Positions 43,401 through 52,267 of a DNA stretch of 58,940 nucleotides are shown here, one piece after another. Every line of letters begins with the position of its first letter. Positions within the stretch are counted from its first letter, which is position 1. The stretch comes from an uncultured Dokdonia sp. (GTDB lineage: Bacteria > Bacteroidota > Bacteroidia > Flavobacteriales > Flavobacteriaceae). Made by a program: the position numbers and the translations under genes. The DNA is taken from assembly GCF_937910895.1 (NCBI RefSeq), contig NZ_CALEMI010000076.1:1-58940 (forward strand), read 5' to 3'. The notes under the pieces were generated by a model. The model saw nothing but the letters and a program-made list of their open reading frames with translations, was not told the origin of the DNA and did not search any database.

Positions 43401-44435
43401 ATGAAATATACCCATTTACCCAATACAGATATTAAAGTCTCAAAAATCTGCCTAGGCTCTATGACTTGGGGAGAACAAAACACCGAAGCCGAAGGTCATG
43501 CACAATTAGACTATGCCACAGCACAAGGTGTCAATTTTATTGACACTGCCGAGTTGTATAGCGTTCCTAATGCAAGGGCAGAAACCTATGGAAGTACAGA
43601 ACGCATCATAGGAAGCTGGTTACAAAAAACTGGAAAACGTGATCAAGTCGTCATCGCTTCAAAAATTGCCGGACCTGCCGATTTTACAAAACATATTCGT
43701 ACGGGAGGATTTGCAAAACACGAACTCGAAGATGCTGTTCATAAAAGCTTAGGGCGTCTTGGTACAGACTATATTGATTTATACCAATTACACTGGCCAG
43801 AGCGCAACACCAACTTTTTTGGACAACTAGGATATACCCATGATCCTGATGAAGCTTGGAAAGATAACTTTGCTCAAATCTTAGAAGATTTGGACAGCTT
43901 GATAAAAGCAGGAAAAATTAGACACATAGGACTTTCTAACGAATCTCCTTACGGATTGTCAAGATATTTGGAAGAGGCTCGTAAAGGAGCTCCTAAGATG
44001 ATTACGGTGCAAAACCCATATAGTTTATTAAATAGAAAAGATGAGGTTGGACTTACAGAAATCATGCATAGGGAAGAGGTAGGGCTTTTGCCATACTCTC
44101 CCCTTGGTTTTGGACAATTAACAGGGAAGTATCTTGACGGATATCCACCCAATGCGAGAGTTACCTTATTTCCAAATTACAGTAGATACCATAGCGAGAA
44201 CGGTTTTGCTGCTACTAGACGCTATAAAGAAATTGCAGACGCCCACGGATTAAGCCTTACACAAATGGCACTTGCTTTTGTAAATACGAGGCCTTTTGTA
44301 ACGGCAAATATCATTGGCGCTACTTCTATAGAACAGCTTACTGAAAATATAGACAGTATCAACGTTCAACTGTCTGATGAAGTCTTAAAAGCAATTAATG
44401 AGGTACATGCAGAAATTCCAAATCCTGCGCCTTGA
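43401..44435 (+). CDS. Aldo/keto reductase, Tas-like
   Basis: The 344-residue NADPH-dependent oxidoreductase has the Tas-type start (MKYTHLPNTDIKVSKICLGS, then MTWGEQNTEAEGHAQLD). The catalytic tetrad Asp/Tyr is in FIDTAELYSV (about 48-57), Lys in VIASKIAGP and His in DLYQLHWPE. The NADP site near the C-terminus is in IIGATSIEQLTENI. The physiological substrate of Tas is not known. A small hairpin (CCCGT-CTAC-ACGGG) immediately precedes the start region. Confidence 0.9.
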   Translation: MKYTHLPNTDIKVSKICLGSMTWGEQNTEAEGHAQLDYATAQGVNFIDTAELYSVPNARAETYGSTERIIGSWLQKTGKRDQVVIASKIAGPADFTKHIRTGGFAKHELEDAVHKSLGRLGTDYIDLYQLHWPERNTNFFGQLGYTHDPDEAWKDNFAQILEDLDSLIKAGKIRHIGLSNESPYGLSRYLEEARKGAPKMITVQNPYSLLNRKDEVGLTEIMHREEVGLLPYSPLGFGQLTGKYLDGYPPNARVTLFPNYSRYHSENGFAATRRYKEIADAHGLSLTQMALAFVNTRPFVTANIIGATSIEQLTENIDSINVQLSDEVLKAINEVHAEIPNPAP

Positions 44436-44446
44436 TATCATATACA

Positions 44447-44462
44447 CGCTTTCGCGAAAGCG
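44447..44462. repeat. 16-bp palindrome, intergenic copy
   Basis: Perfect copy 11 bp after the Tas-like gene, before the shared terminator. Confidence 0.95.
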
Positions 44463-44472
44463 TATGAAAAAC

Positions 44473-44513
44473 AAAACCCACAACAGGATATATTATTCAT
44501 GTTGTGGGTTTTT
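44473..44513. terminator. Bidirectional terminator between tas-like gene and radA
   Basis: AAAACCCACAACA pairs with TGTTGTGGGTTTT around a 15-base loop, with T runs in both directions. Confidence 0.8.
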
Positions 44514-44535
44514 AATTTTCTAAAAAAAGTAAATC

Positions 44536-45906
44536 TTACCCAAACAAATGCCGAACAACATCGTGTACTTTGGCAACTTTAATGATGTTGATGGTGTAGT
44601 TGTGATCTGGGATTTTACAATATTTGGAAATAATAATTCCTTTAAATCCTAATTTTTCTGCTTCGTGAATGCGTTGCTCTACACGCGTCACAGGACGTAC
44701 TTCTCCTGCAAGACCAATTTCTGCAGCAAGGCATAAGGATTTATCTATGGCAATATCTACATTACTAGAAAGCACTGCAGCGATAACGGCAAGATCAATC
44801 GCGGGATCATCTACAGAAATACCTCCTGTTACATTGAGGAATACATCTTTGGCGCCTAGTTTAAAACCTGCACGCTTTTCTAAAACAGCGAGTAGCATAT
44901 TGAGGCGTTTTGCATTATATCCCGTAGCACTCCGTTGAGGTGTTCCATATACTGCGGAACTTACGAGGGCTTGTATTTCAATCATAAGAGGGCGTAAGCC
45001 TTCAAGAGTCGCAGCAATAGCCGTACCACTTAACTCTTCGTCATTTTTTGATATTAAGACTTCGCTAGGATTGGATACTTCACGTAAACCACTGCCTTGC
45101 ATTTCGTAAATTCCTAACTCATTAGTGCTTCCAAAACGGTTTTTATGCGCTCTTAAAATACGGTATACATGGTTACGATCTCCTTCAAACTGTAGTACCG
45201 TATCTACCATGTGTTCTAAAATCTTGGGACCTGCAATATTTCCGTCTTTGGTGATATGTCCAATCAGGATAACAGGAGTAGCGGTCTCTTTGGCATATTT
45301 AATAAGTTCTGATGTGGTCTCGCGTATCTGTGAGATACTTCCAGGGCTACTTTCTATATGATTGGTGTGTAGTGTTTGTATAGAATCTATGATGACAATA
45401 TCAGGTTGTATTTCTGCAATATGTCTAAAGATATGTTGGGTTTTTGTCTCCGCAAGGATATAGCATTGACCACTATCTGGATGAATCCGATCTGCTCGCA
45501 TTTTGATTTGCTGCTGACTTTCCTCTCCTGAGACATAAAGGGTTTTGTAAGGGAGATTTAAGGATATTTGTAGGCAGAGTGTACTTTTTCCGATTCCAGG
45601 TTCTCCTCCTAATAAGGTTAATGATCCAGGCACAAGACCTCCACCAAGCACTCGGTTGAGTTCGCCATTTTTGGTATCAAGTCTGATTTCAGCAGACGTG
45701 GTGATCTCGTTTATTTTTAAAGGTTTGTTGGTGCGAGTATTCGCTTTCGCGAAAGCGGTATCCTGTTTCCAGTCCTTTGTCTCTGCTTTTTGAATCACTT
45801 CTTCAACAATGGTATTCCACTGTTTACAGGCATGACATTGTCCTTGCCATTTGGCATGCTGGGTACCGCAATTTTGACAGAAGAAGGTGGTTTTTGTTTT
45901 TGCCAT
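44536..45906 (-). CDS. radA: DNA repair protein RadA (Sms)
   Basis: The start at 45906 (MAKTKTTFFC) gives 456 residues, the usual length. The protein has a zinc finger CQNCGTQHAKWQGQCHAC (about 10-27), Walker A GGEPGIGKSTL (about 99-109), the RadA-specific KNRFG motif (about 258-262), and a C-terminal Lon-like domain (VTGGISVDDPAIDLAV, AEIGLAGEVRPV). RadA drives branch migration and recombination intermediate processing. A palindrome copy at 45742-45757 encodes AFAKA in the linker between zinc finger and ATPase core, a tolerant position. Confidence 0.95.
   Translation of the reverse strand: MAKTKTTFFCQNCGTQHAKWQGQCHACKQWNTIVEEVIQKAETKDWKQDTAFAKANTRTNKPLKINEITTSAEIRLDTKNGELNRVLGGGLVPGSLTLLGGEPGIGKSTLCLQISLNLPYKTLYVSGEESQQQIKMRADRIHPDSGQCYILAETKTQHIFRHIAEIQPDIVIIDSIQTLHTNHIESSPGSISQIRETTSELIKYAKETATPVILIGHITKDGNIAGPKILEHMVDTVLQFEGDRNHVYRILRAHKNRFGSTNELGIYEMQGSGLREVSNPSEVLISKNDEELSGTAIAATLEGLRPLMIEIQALVSSAVYGTPQRSATGYNAKRLNMLLAVLEKRAGFKLGAKDVFLNVTGGISVDDPAIDLAVIAAVLSSNVDIAIDKSLCLAAEIGLAGEVRPVTRVEQRIHEAEKLGFKGIIISKYCKIPDHNYTINIIKVAKVHDVVRHLFG
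45742..45757. repeat. 16-bp palindrome inside radA
   Basis: Perfect copy read in the GCT-TTC-GCG-AAA-GCG frame, encoding AFAKA. Confidence 0.95.
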
Positions 45907-46116
45907 TGATGAGTTTTGCTTTGCTAAAATACTCGTAAATAATCCTCGGAGCAAGCTTAAGAAGTATTCAACAGAATGTTTTTTAAATTTTTGGAGTTAG
46001 CTTCAAGGTATCAAATCCCAATCTTAAATAGAAACAAGCTTCAAACCCTTATAAAAACAGTGCTTCATTACTAAAAAATAGGTAAAAATACGGGTTTTTT
46101 AATAGTACGAACACTC
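45907..46116. other. Gene-free stretch upstream of radA
   Basis: No open frame with coding character, hairpin or repeat was seen in this AT-rich stretch. It presumably holds the radA promoter, but no perfect TAnnTTTG was found on the minus strand. Confidence 0.5.
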
Positions 46117-46124
46117 TATATTTG
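46117..46124 (+). promoter_or_regulatory. Orphan -7 promoter element
   Basis: TATATTTG fits the consensus but no plus-strand gene follows; see the possible small RNA downstream. Confidence 0.5.
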
Positions 46125-46130
46125 CACTGT

Positions 46131-46213
46131 CAGAAACAATATGTGTTTTGACAGAATATTTGATTGGGGGATTGAATATTACATAAAGAGCAGTTACTTA
46201 GTAACTGCTCTTT
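46131..46213 (+). ncRNA. Possible small RNA of about 80 nt
   Basis: The segment runs from the expected start after the orphan -7 element to a perfect 13-bp hairpin (AAAGAGCAGTTAC with GTAACTGCTCTTT, 46185-46213). Within it CTGTCA pairs with TGACAG and AATATT with AATATT, so it could fold into three stem-loops. The T tract after the last hairpin is weak (TTTCTAG), so termination is uncertain, and the hairpin may instead serve the minus-strand esterase-fold gene. No known RNA family was recognised. Confidence 0.4.
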
Positions 46214-46251
46214 CTAGTTGTATGGTATAGGAATAAATAGGGTTTGATTAT

Positions 46252-47400
46252 TTAATACCCAAAATCTGCTTTAATTTGATCTGCTTTATCAAGCATTAAA
46301 TCTTTGGTTAAGAAAGAAATTTCTTCTAGTAAAAAGGCATTTTGATACGTTCGCATCGCTTTTTTTGGTTCTCCTGATTTTTCCAAAGAGAGCGCAATAT
46401 AATAATTACCTAGCATCGTGTCTGGATATTGCTTTCTGGCAAGTTGACCAAGTTGCTCCATATCCTCCCAATTAGATTTTTTTTCTAGTGCTTTGCCGAC
46501 CGCAACAATATCATTAACGCGTATAGGGTCGTCTAGTCCAAAAAGCTGTTTTACCGTCGTGTACTTATCAATAAGATAGGTGTACGGAGAACCGTCTAAT
46601 TTAAGTAATACTTCTTTGTATTCTTTTTTGCTAATGGGGCGATATATAGAAAATATTTGTTCAATAGCCTTAGGGATCGCTCTCCCTACCAAAGAGTAAT
46701 GAGTGGCTCCTTCAAAATTGTCATAATAATACTTTAGGTTGGTATTTGAAACAAGGTTTATTTGACTATTTAGAGGCTCTATGGTTTCGCGTAGGACGCT
46801 AATATCTTCTGTAGCAGTGGCTAGATAGTAAAATATTTTTTGTTCTGTCGCGCCTAGTCTTGCCACAAGACGTGTTTCCATTTCTGGAGCCAAATCAGGG
46901 CTTAGTGATATATATCCTTGAAAAAGTGCAGGGCTCTTCATAAGGTAATAGTTCATAAAATTGGCAGTAAGATCATGACCTACCACCAGTCTAAACTGAT
47001 TGGTACGATACTTTTCGTCAAGCCAAGGCATTAATTCCAAACCTATAAATTCAAAAAAGGCAGCGCCTCCATCTACAGGCAAATAACTTACATCATCATA
47101 GTAGGTGTCTTGATCTCTGGTATTTACTTGGTTGATGCCTACAACAATAGTTTCTGGCATTTCTTCCCAATAGCTGTAGTAATCTACATTACCCGCTACG
47201 GGTTCAAATAAGTAGTCTCCATCTAAGACAATAATAACCGGATAGGTCTTTTCTAGATTAGATTCATAATTACGCGGTAACTGTATCTTGAGTTGGCGTT
47301 TTCCATCTAGTTTTATAGAGGAGATTTCTTCATATTGTGTTTGTGCAATACTTGCAAATGAGAGGTATACACATAAAAGTGAGAAAATAATGGATTTCAT
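46252..47400 (-). CDS. Esterase-fold (Fes/YieL-like) protein with Asp in the nucleophile position
   Basis: The 382-residue protein has a signal peptide (ending FASIAQ, about 20) and an alpha/beta-hydrolase esterase domain (about 25-255). This contains YPVIIVLDGDYLF, PETIVVGINQVNTRDQDTY and LMPWLDEKYRT, as in enterobactin-esterase-type proteins. At the nucleophile elbow the usual G-H-S-x-G is GHDLTA (141-146), replacing Ser by Asp143. A His is kept in GATHYSLV. It may be catalytically dead or use Asp as nucleophile, as haloalkane dehalogenases do. The C-terminal part (about 265-380) is helical and TPR-like. Located in the periplasm; role unknown. Confidence 0.75.
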   Translation of the reverse strand: MKSIIFSLLCVYLSFASIAQTQYEEISSIKLDGKRQLKIQLPRNYESNLEKTYPVIIVLDGDYLFEPVAGNVDYYSYWEEMPETIVVGINQVNTRDQDTYYDDVSYLPVDGGAAFFEFIGLELMPWLDEKYRTNQFRLVVGHDLTANFMNYYLMKSPALFQGYISLSPDLAPEMETRLVARLGATEQKIFYYLATATEDISVLRETIEPLNSQINLVSNTNLKYYYDNFEGATHYSLVGRAIPKAIEQIFSIYRPISKKEYKEVLLKLDGSPYTYLIDKYTTVKQLFGLDDPIRVNDIVAVGKALEKKSNWEDMEQLGQLARKQYPDTMLGNYYIALSLEKSGEPKKAMRTYQNAFLLEEISFLTKDLMLDKADQIKADFGY

Positions 47401-47439
47401 TAGGGCTGTTTTTTATTATGTGCTCTAAAATACAAAATT

Positions 47440-48402
47440 TTATCTGCGACGTATCACAAATACATAAAGAGCAAAGAGACCGCCTACAATAATATTAAAA
47501 ATAGTTTGGGTCCCCCAGATGATAGAGCCAAAAGCGTTCCCATCTGACTCGGCATATCCAAAAAAAGTAAAAATGGCGACCATAGCGATAGGGTAGGCTC
47601 CCATGCCTGCATTTGTGGCGCTCATTGCAAAAGCGCCTACGACAAAAGCAGCAAGTGTGACACCTATAGAAACTCCTTGTAATCCTGGCACTGTGAGGGT
47701 CACAATCCAGAACATAGCGATGTACATAGACCAAATAAACAAGGTATGAAAGATGAAAGCTGCATTTTTCTTCATCGACAAAATACTTTTGACGCCTTCT
47801 AAGATGCCTAAACCAAATGCACGAATTTTAACAATAAATGAATGTGATGAATTTTTAAGGATACGTAGACCTATAATTCCTATGACTAAAAGCACCGCAA
47901 GCCCTACAATAGAAGGAATAGGATTTGCTTCTCTTTTAAAATAATCAATAAGTAGTGTAGACTGTAATATAATAGTCGTAATCATAATTAAGATCAGCAT
48001 CACGAGATCTGCAATACGCTCTGATACAATCGTTCCAAATGCTTTTTCAAAAGGAATATTGTCTGTACGTTGTATAGAAACAGCACGTAATACTTCGCCA
48101 GATCTAATGACAAAGGTATTTGCAAAATAGCCTGTCATCACGGCAGCAAGGCTATTTCCAAGTTTGGGAGAATAGCCCATAGGTTCTAGCATAAACCTCC
48201 AGCGATAAGCTCTTGAGAGATGGCTTAACATAGAAAAAATAAAAGAAATTACAATCCATAAAGGATTTGCATTTTTTATGGTATTCCACAAGTCAATTCT
48301 TTCTTGTGGGCTCATTTTACCTAGCCAAAGCCACATTAAAAAAACGCCCAATACGAGTGGGAGTATAATTTTAAGTGCTTTTATCGCTTTTTTATAAGCC
48401 AC
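47440..48402 (-). CDS. LPG-synthase-TM (UPF0104/YbhN-like) flippase-fold membrane protein
   Basis: The 320-residue protein has about eight membrane segments and the family motifs HLSRAYRWRFMLEPMGY, GYFANTFVIRSGEVLRAVSIQ and FGTIVSERIADLVML. This is the transmembrane half of lysyl-phosphatidylglycerol synthases without the catalytic part, so it is thought to move lipids across the membrane. It starts 4 bp after panD and is the last gene of the panC-panD operon, a link often seen in Bacteroidota though the reason is unclear. Confidence 0.85.
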   Translation of the reverse strand: MAYKKAIKALKIILPLVLGVFLMWLWLGKMSPQERIDLWNTIKNANPLWIVISFIFSMLSHLSRAYRWRFMLEPMGYSPKLGNSLAAVMTGYFANTFVIRSGEVLRAVSIQRTDNIPFEKAFGTIVSERIADLVMLILIMITTIILQSTLLIDYFKREANPIPSIVGLAVLLVIGIIGLRILKNSSHSFIVKIRAFGLGILEGVKSILSMKKNAAFIFHTLFIWSMYIAMFWIVTLTVPGLQGVSIGVTLAAFVVGAFAMSATNAGMGAYPIAMVAIFTFFGYAESDGNAFGSIIWGTQTIFNIIVGGLFALYVFVIRRR

Positions 48403-48406
48403 AGGC

Positions 48407-48757
48407 TTACTTTAATAAGTTTGTGTTTTCGTCTGGAAAACAAAGCGTAGGTTTAAACTTTTTTGCTTCGTCAAAATCCATAAACGCATATACGATGAGT
48501 ATTAAGATGTCTCCTTTTGCAACTTTTCTAGCAGCAGCACCATTTAAAGTGATCTCGCCACTGTTTCTATGTCCAGGAATGGCATACGTCTCTAAACGTT
48601 CTCCATTGGTCACATTTACAATTTGAACGCGTTCTCCTTCTATAATATTTGCAGCATCCATAAGATCTTCATCTATGGTAATACTTCCTATATAATGTAA
48701 TTCAGCTCCTGTTACTTTAACACGGTGAATTTTAGATTTTACAACATTTACTAACAT
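48407..48757 (-). CDS. panD: Aspartate 1-decarboxylase
   Basis: The 116-residue pyruvoyl enzyme makes beta-alanine for pantothenate. The self-cleavage site is Gly24-Ser25 in YIGSITID; Ser25 becomes the pyruvoyl group. The start sequence [20 protein letters not shown] fits the family. It follows panC by 18 bp and precedes the flippase-fold gene by 4 bp. Maturation factor PanZ is not expected in Bacteroidota. Confidence 0.95.
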   Translation of the reverse strand: MLVNVVKSKIHRVKVTGAELHYIGSITIDEDLMDAANIIEGERVQIVNVTNGERLETYAIPGHRNSGEITLNGAAARKVAKGDILILIVYAFMDFDEAKKFKPTLCFPDENTNLLK

Positions 48758-48775
48758 GGGGCAAATATACGTATT

Positions 48776-49624
48776 TTAGTTAATAGCCATATTGTCTATA
48801 AGGCGTATATCTCCTGCAAAAGCGGCAATAAACGCACGGTATTTTTGATGAGTACGCTTTCGCGAAAGCGGTCTCAGATTCTTAATATTTGAGATTTCAA
48901 AATATTCTAATTCAAGATGCGGGTTGTTTTCAAATTGGATAGCAACCCACTCTCTTAGTGCTTGCGCACTTTTGGAATCAAAATCTTTTTTTACTTGCTG
49001 GAGTATTTTATAAATAAAGGCTGCTTCTTCTAATTGTTGCGCAGTTAACCTCGCGTTACGACTACTCATTGCAAGGCCGTTTTCTTGTCTATGGATAGGA
49101 CACCCTGTTATTTTAAGAGGCAATTTCTCTATTTCGACAAGTTTTTTGACAATAAGTAATTGCTGGTAATCTTTTTCTCCAAAAAAGGCTTCGTCTGGAT
49201 TTACCTGTCTAAAGAGATGGTTAAGTACAGTCCCAACGCCATCAAAATGACCTGGGCGATGTGTGCCTTCCATGACGGTTTCAATTCCTTTAAAGTTATA
49301 TTGCTTTGACATCACTTGATTCCCATACACTTCTTGAGGGGTAGGTGCATAAATAACTACCTTATCTCCGTATTTGCTTAAAAATGAAGTATCTTGCTCA
49401 AGAGTGCGGGGGTATTTTTCTAAATCAATAGCATTATTAAATTGGGTGGGATTTACAAAAATACTCACTACTATGTAGTGATGACGTTTTAATCCAAATG
49501 CAATAAGTGATGCATGTCCAAGGTGTAAAGCTCCCATAGTAGGTACAAAGCCTATAGAATATTTCTGTTCTCTTTTTTCTGAAACATATTTAGCTATTTC
49601 AGTTTTTGTTTTTATTATGTTCAC
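48776..49624 (-). CDS. panC: Pantothenate synthetase
   Basis: The 282-residue enzyme joins pantoate and beta-alanine with ATP. The HIGH-type motif is in FVPTMGALHLGHASLI (about 25-40), and the second nucleotide motif includes GLAMSSRNARL. It is first in an operon with panD, which supplies beta-alanine, so substrate supply and use are coordinated. A palindrome copy at 48855-48870 lies near the 3' end and encodes LSRKR in RPLSRKRTHQKYR, in the C-terminal domain. Confidence 0.95.
   Translation of the reverse strand: MNIIKTKTEIAKYVSEKREQKYSIGFVPTMGALHLGHASLIAFGLKRHHYIVVSIFVNPTQFNNAIDLEKYPRTLEQDTSFLSKYGDKVVIYAPTPQEVYGNQVMSKQYNFKGIETVMEGTHRPGHFDGVGTVLNHLFRQVNPDEAFFGEKDYQQLLIVKKLVEIEKLPLKITGCPIHRQENGLAMSSRNARLTAQQLEEAAFIYKILQQVKKDFDSKSAQALREWVAIQFENNPHLELEYFEISNIKNLRPLSRKRTHQKYRAFIAAFAGDIRLIDNMAIN
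48855..48870. repeat. 16-bp palindrome inside panC
   Basis: Perfect copy read in the CTT-TCG-CGA-AAG-CG frame, encoding LSRKR. Confidence 0.95.
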
Positions 49625-49646
49625 TTTACCAAAAAATTAACGCCTG

Positions 49647-49654
49647 CAAACTTA
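49647..49654 (-). promoter_or_regulatory. -7 promoter element of panC operon
   Basis: TAAGTTTG on the minus strand lies 22 bp before the panC start at 49624. Confidence 0.6.
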
Positions 49655-49685
49655 CTATATTAAAGGCAGATTGCATAAAATTTAG

Positions 49686-49693
49686 TATTTTTG
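49686..49693 (+). promoter_or_regulatory. -7 promoter element of the glycogen-synthase-like gene
   Basis: TATTTTTG lies 39 bp before the ATG at 49733, back to back with the panC promoter. Confidence 0.6.
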
Positions 49694-49732
49694 CGTGTTT
49701 TTACACACAAAAAGTAATCAACAATACTATAT

Positions 49733-50542
49733 ATGAAAGATAAGAGGATATTATACGTGTCGTCTGAAGTAATACCTTACCTACCAGAGACCGAAATTGC
49801 CTCTATGTCGTTTGAAGCTCCTCAAATGGTGAATTCCAAGGGGGGACAAATACGCATTTTTATGCCTCGCTATGGCAATATCAATGAGCGCAGGCATCAA
49901 CTACACGAAGTTATAAGGCTTTCAGGAATGAACTTAGTCATCAATGACTTTGATATGCCGCTTATTATAAAAGTTGCCTCTATACCTAAAGAACGCATAC
50001 AAGTATACTTTATAGATAATGAGGAGTACTTTAAGAGAAAAGCTACATTTACAGATGAGGATGGAAATCTTTTTCCTGACAATGATGAACGTGCTATCTT
50101 TTTTGCAAAAGGCGTTGTAGAGACAGTAAAGAAGTTAAATTGGTCGCCAGATATCATTCACGTACATGGGTGGTTAGCCTCTTTGTTGCCATTATACCTT
50201 AAGAAATATTACGCTAGCGAACCGTTATTTAGTCAAAGTAAAATAGTAACCTCTGTATACAATCAAGGTTTTGAAGGGTCATTAAGTAATGAAATGATCA
50301 ATAAGATTGCTTTTGATGGAATTGACACAGGAAGTATTACAGAGTTGAAAGACCCTACCTACGAGAATCTCATGAAGGTAGCTATTAGAAACTCTGACGC
50401 TGCTATTATAGGCTCATCAGAGTTGCACGAAAACCTTGCAAAGATACTTAATACATCTAAAATTCCTGTTTTGTCTTACAAAAAGAAAGAGGAATTCCCA
50501 CAAGCATACGAAGAATTTTACACCACCAAAGTGCTAGAATAA
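49733..50542 (+). CDS. Glycogen/starch synthase N-terminal domain protein, probably non-catalytic
   Basis: The 269-residue protein matches the N-terminal (GT5) half of glycogen synthase: ILYVSSEVIPYLPETEIASM, GGQIRIFMPRYGNIN, DNDERAIFFAKGVVETV and WSPDIIHVHGWLASLLPLYL. It ends without the C-terminal GT-B half that carries nucleotide-sugar and catalytic residues. The ADP-glucose-binding K-x-G-G-L block of true synthases is LPETEIA here. It is therefore unlikely to make glycogen. It begins a unit with the DUF4270 lipoprotein (7 bp gap) and glmS, so a cell-envelope role seems more likely. Confidence 0.75.
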   Translation: MKDKRILYVSSEVIPYLPETEIASMSFEAPQMVNSKGGQIRIFMPRYGNINERRHQLHEVIRLSGMNLVINDFDMPLIIKVASIPKERIQVYFIDNEEYFKRKATFTDEDGNLFPDNDERAIFFAKGVVETVKKLNWSPDIIHVHGWLASLLPLYLKKYYASEPLFSQSKIVTSVYNQGFEGSLSNEMINKIAFDGIDTGSITELKDPTYENLMKVAIRNSDAAIIGSSELHENLAKILNTSKIPVLSYKKKEEFPQAYEEFYTTKVLE

Positions 50543-50549
50543 AACGACT

Positions 50550-52247
50550 ATGAAGATTTACAATTATATGAGAAAAGGCTTAGTAGCCTTCATCTTCGTA
50601 TTTGCATGTGTTGCTTGCGAAGAGGATTTAGGAGAAGTAGGAACAGGTATTGTTGGAGAAGTAAACTTTGAAACCTATCTAGTTGACGATATAGGCGTTA
50701 CTGCTTATAGTATGAATTATCCAGAAGGAGTTCAGACAAATGGCGTGCCAGTAGGGGCGCTAGGTGTTTATAATGACCCTGTATATGGTAAAACAACGGC
50801 TTCATACCTATCACAAATGGCGTTGTCAAGAACCAATCCAAATTTTGGTGACAATACGGTACTTGATAGTGTCATATTTACCCTTCCTTATTTTGCTAGA
50901 CAAGTTGAAGTGGATGAGGATGGTAACAATACCTACGAGCTAGATTCTATATTTAGAAACACAGGCGGGATTACATTGTCTGCATATAGATCTAACTTTT
51001 TCTTAAATGATCTTGATCCTGATACAAATTTTGAAGAATCTGAAGTTTATTTTTCTACAGATGTTCCAAGTTTTCAAGGTGTAGAAGGTGATTTACTTTT
51101 TCAAGTAACCGACTTTGTACCACAAGATGATGAGATTATCTTGACAGAAGTAACTTTTGATGAAGATGGAGAGCCAATTTTAGATACTTCAGGTGAAGTA
51201 GTTAAGGCATTCTCAGAGCGTATCTCACCCGCGTTACGATTAGAACTTGATATAGATTATTGGAATACAAACATCATTCAGAGAGAAGGCGAAGATGCTT
51301 TTTTGAATATAAATACATTTAATGATTACTTTAGGGGTATTTACTTAAAAGCAGAAGACAATGATAATGATGGAAATTTATTTTTGTTCAATTTTGATCA
51401 AGCAAACATAACGCTTTATTACAGCTTTGAGGGAGACGATGATTCTGGAGAACCAGGAGAACCAACTAATGATGGGTTCGGAGAAATTTCTTTAGAATTC
51501 AGTGGCGTAAATGTGATAGATTATCAGAACCAGTTTAATCCTACCATTGTCAATGCTATCGAAAATGCTAACACCGTTACAGGAGAAGAGAATTTGTATT
51601 TAAAAGGAGGAGATGGGAGTATTGCGATTATAGAACTTTTCGGTCCAGATTTTGACGGAGATGAGGTTGCTGATCAATTGGAAGTACTACGCAGTTGTGA
51701 TAATATTATCATTAATGAAGCTAATCTAACATTTTACGTAGATCAAGATGCATTAGGTGCTGGCGGAGGAGTATTAGAACCAGAAAGGGTTTTTATAGTT
51801 GATTTTGATAATAATAGACTATTAATTGATGGAGTTATAGACAATACTTCTGGAAATAATGGCCCTGTCAATACGAGAACAAATCACTTAGGTAGACTTG
51901 TTAGAGAAGTAGAAGGTGATGAATCAAGTTTAGGACAGAGTTATAGAATACGAGTCACGCAGCACATAAATAATATTATTAAAAATGATTCTACAAACGT
52001 GCGTTTGGCATTGGCAGTATCACAGAATGTAAGTTTGGATAATACAGCTATTATAGGAGGCACTGGAAGTATAGACGATGCGAAAAGAGTACCAGTTTCT
52101 AGTGTGATTTCTCCAGAAGGAACTATTCTTCATGGCAATCTGAGTGCTGATGAGTCCAAAAAATTGAAATTGAGGATATTCTACACATTAACAGAAGATA
52201 TAGACCCTAACAGTCCTTGTGGACAAATATTGGGTTTAGATAATTAA
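50550..52247 (+). CDS. DUF4270 lipoprotein
   Basis: The 565-residue protein has a signal peptide with lipobox CVACEED (Cys about 23); an internal Met at residue 7 is an alternative start. The sequence VGTGIVGEVNFETYLVDD, GVYNDPVYGKTTASYLSQM and LDSVIFTLPY matches DUF4270, a Bacteroidota family of surface beta-rich lipoproteins. The C-terminal region has RVTQHINNIIKNDSTNVRLAL, also typical. Function is unknown; it always seems to accompany the short glycogen-synthase-like gene, and glmS follows after 20 bp. Confidence 0.85.
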   Translation: MKIYNYMRKGLVAFIFVFACVACEEDLGEVGTGIVGEVNFETYLVDDIGVTAYSMNYPEGVQTNGVPVGALGVYNDPVYGKTTASYLSQMALSRTNPNFGDNTVLDSVIFTLPYFARQVEVDEDGNNTYELDSIFRNTGGITLSAYRSNFFLNDLDPDTNFEESEVYFSTDVPSFQGVEGDLLFQVTDFVPQDDEIILTEVTFDEDGEPILDTSGEVVKAFSERISPALRLELDIDYWNTNIIQREGEDAFLNINTFNDYFRGIYLKAEDNDNDGNLFLFNFDQANITLYYSFEGDDDSGEPGEPTNDGFGEISLEFSGVNVIDYQNQFNPTIVNAIENANTVTGEENLYLKGGDGSIAIIELFGPDFDGDEVADQLEVLRSCDNIIINEANLTFYVDQDALGAGGGVLEPERVFIVDFDNNRLLIDGVIDNTSGNNGPVNTRTNHLGRLVREVEGDESSLGQSYRIRVTQHINNIIKNDSTNVRLALAVSQNVSLDNTAIIGGTGSIDDAKRVPVSSVISPEGTILHGNLSADESKKLKLRIFYTLTEDIDPNSPCGQILGLDN

Positions 52248-52267
52248 ATAACATAACATATAGAAGC

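Noticed and set aside
43262-43483. Minus-strand 73-codon frame ending LRQAQGDT
   Set aside because: It is the translation of the common flavobacterial hairpin repeat and the antisense of the Tas-like gene start; not a gene.
46141-46230. 29-codon frame (MCFDRIFDWG...) in the candidate small RNA
   Set aside because: It reads straight through the final hairpin and has no start-site signal; probably chance.
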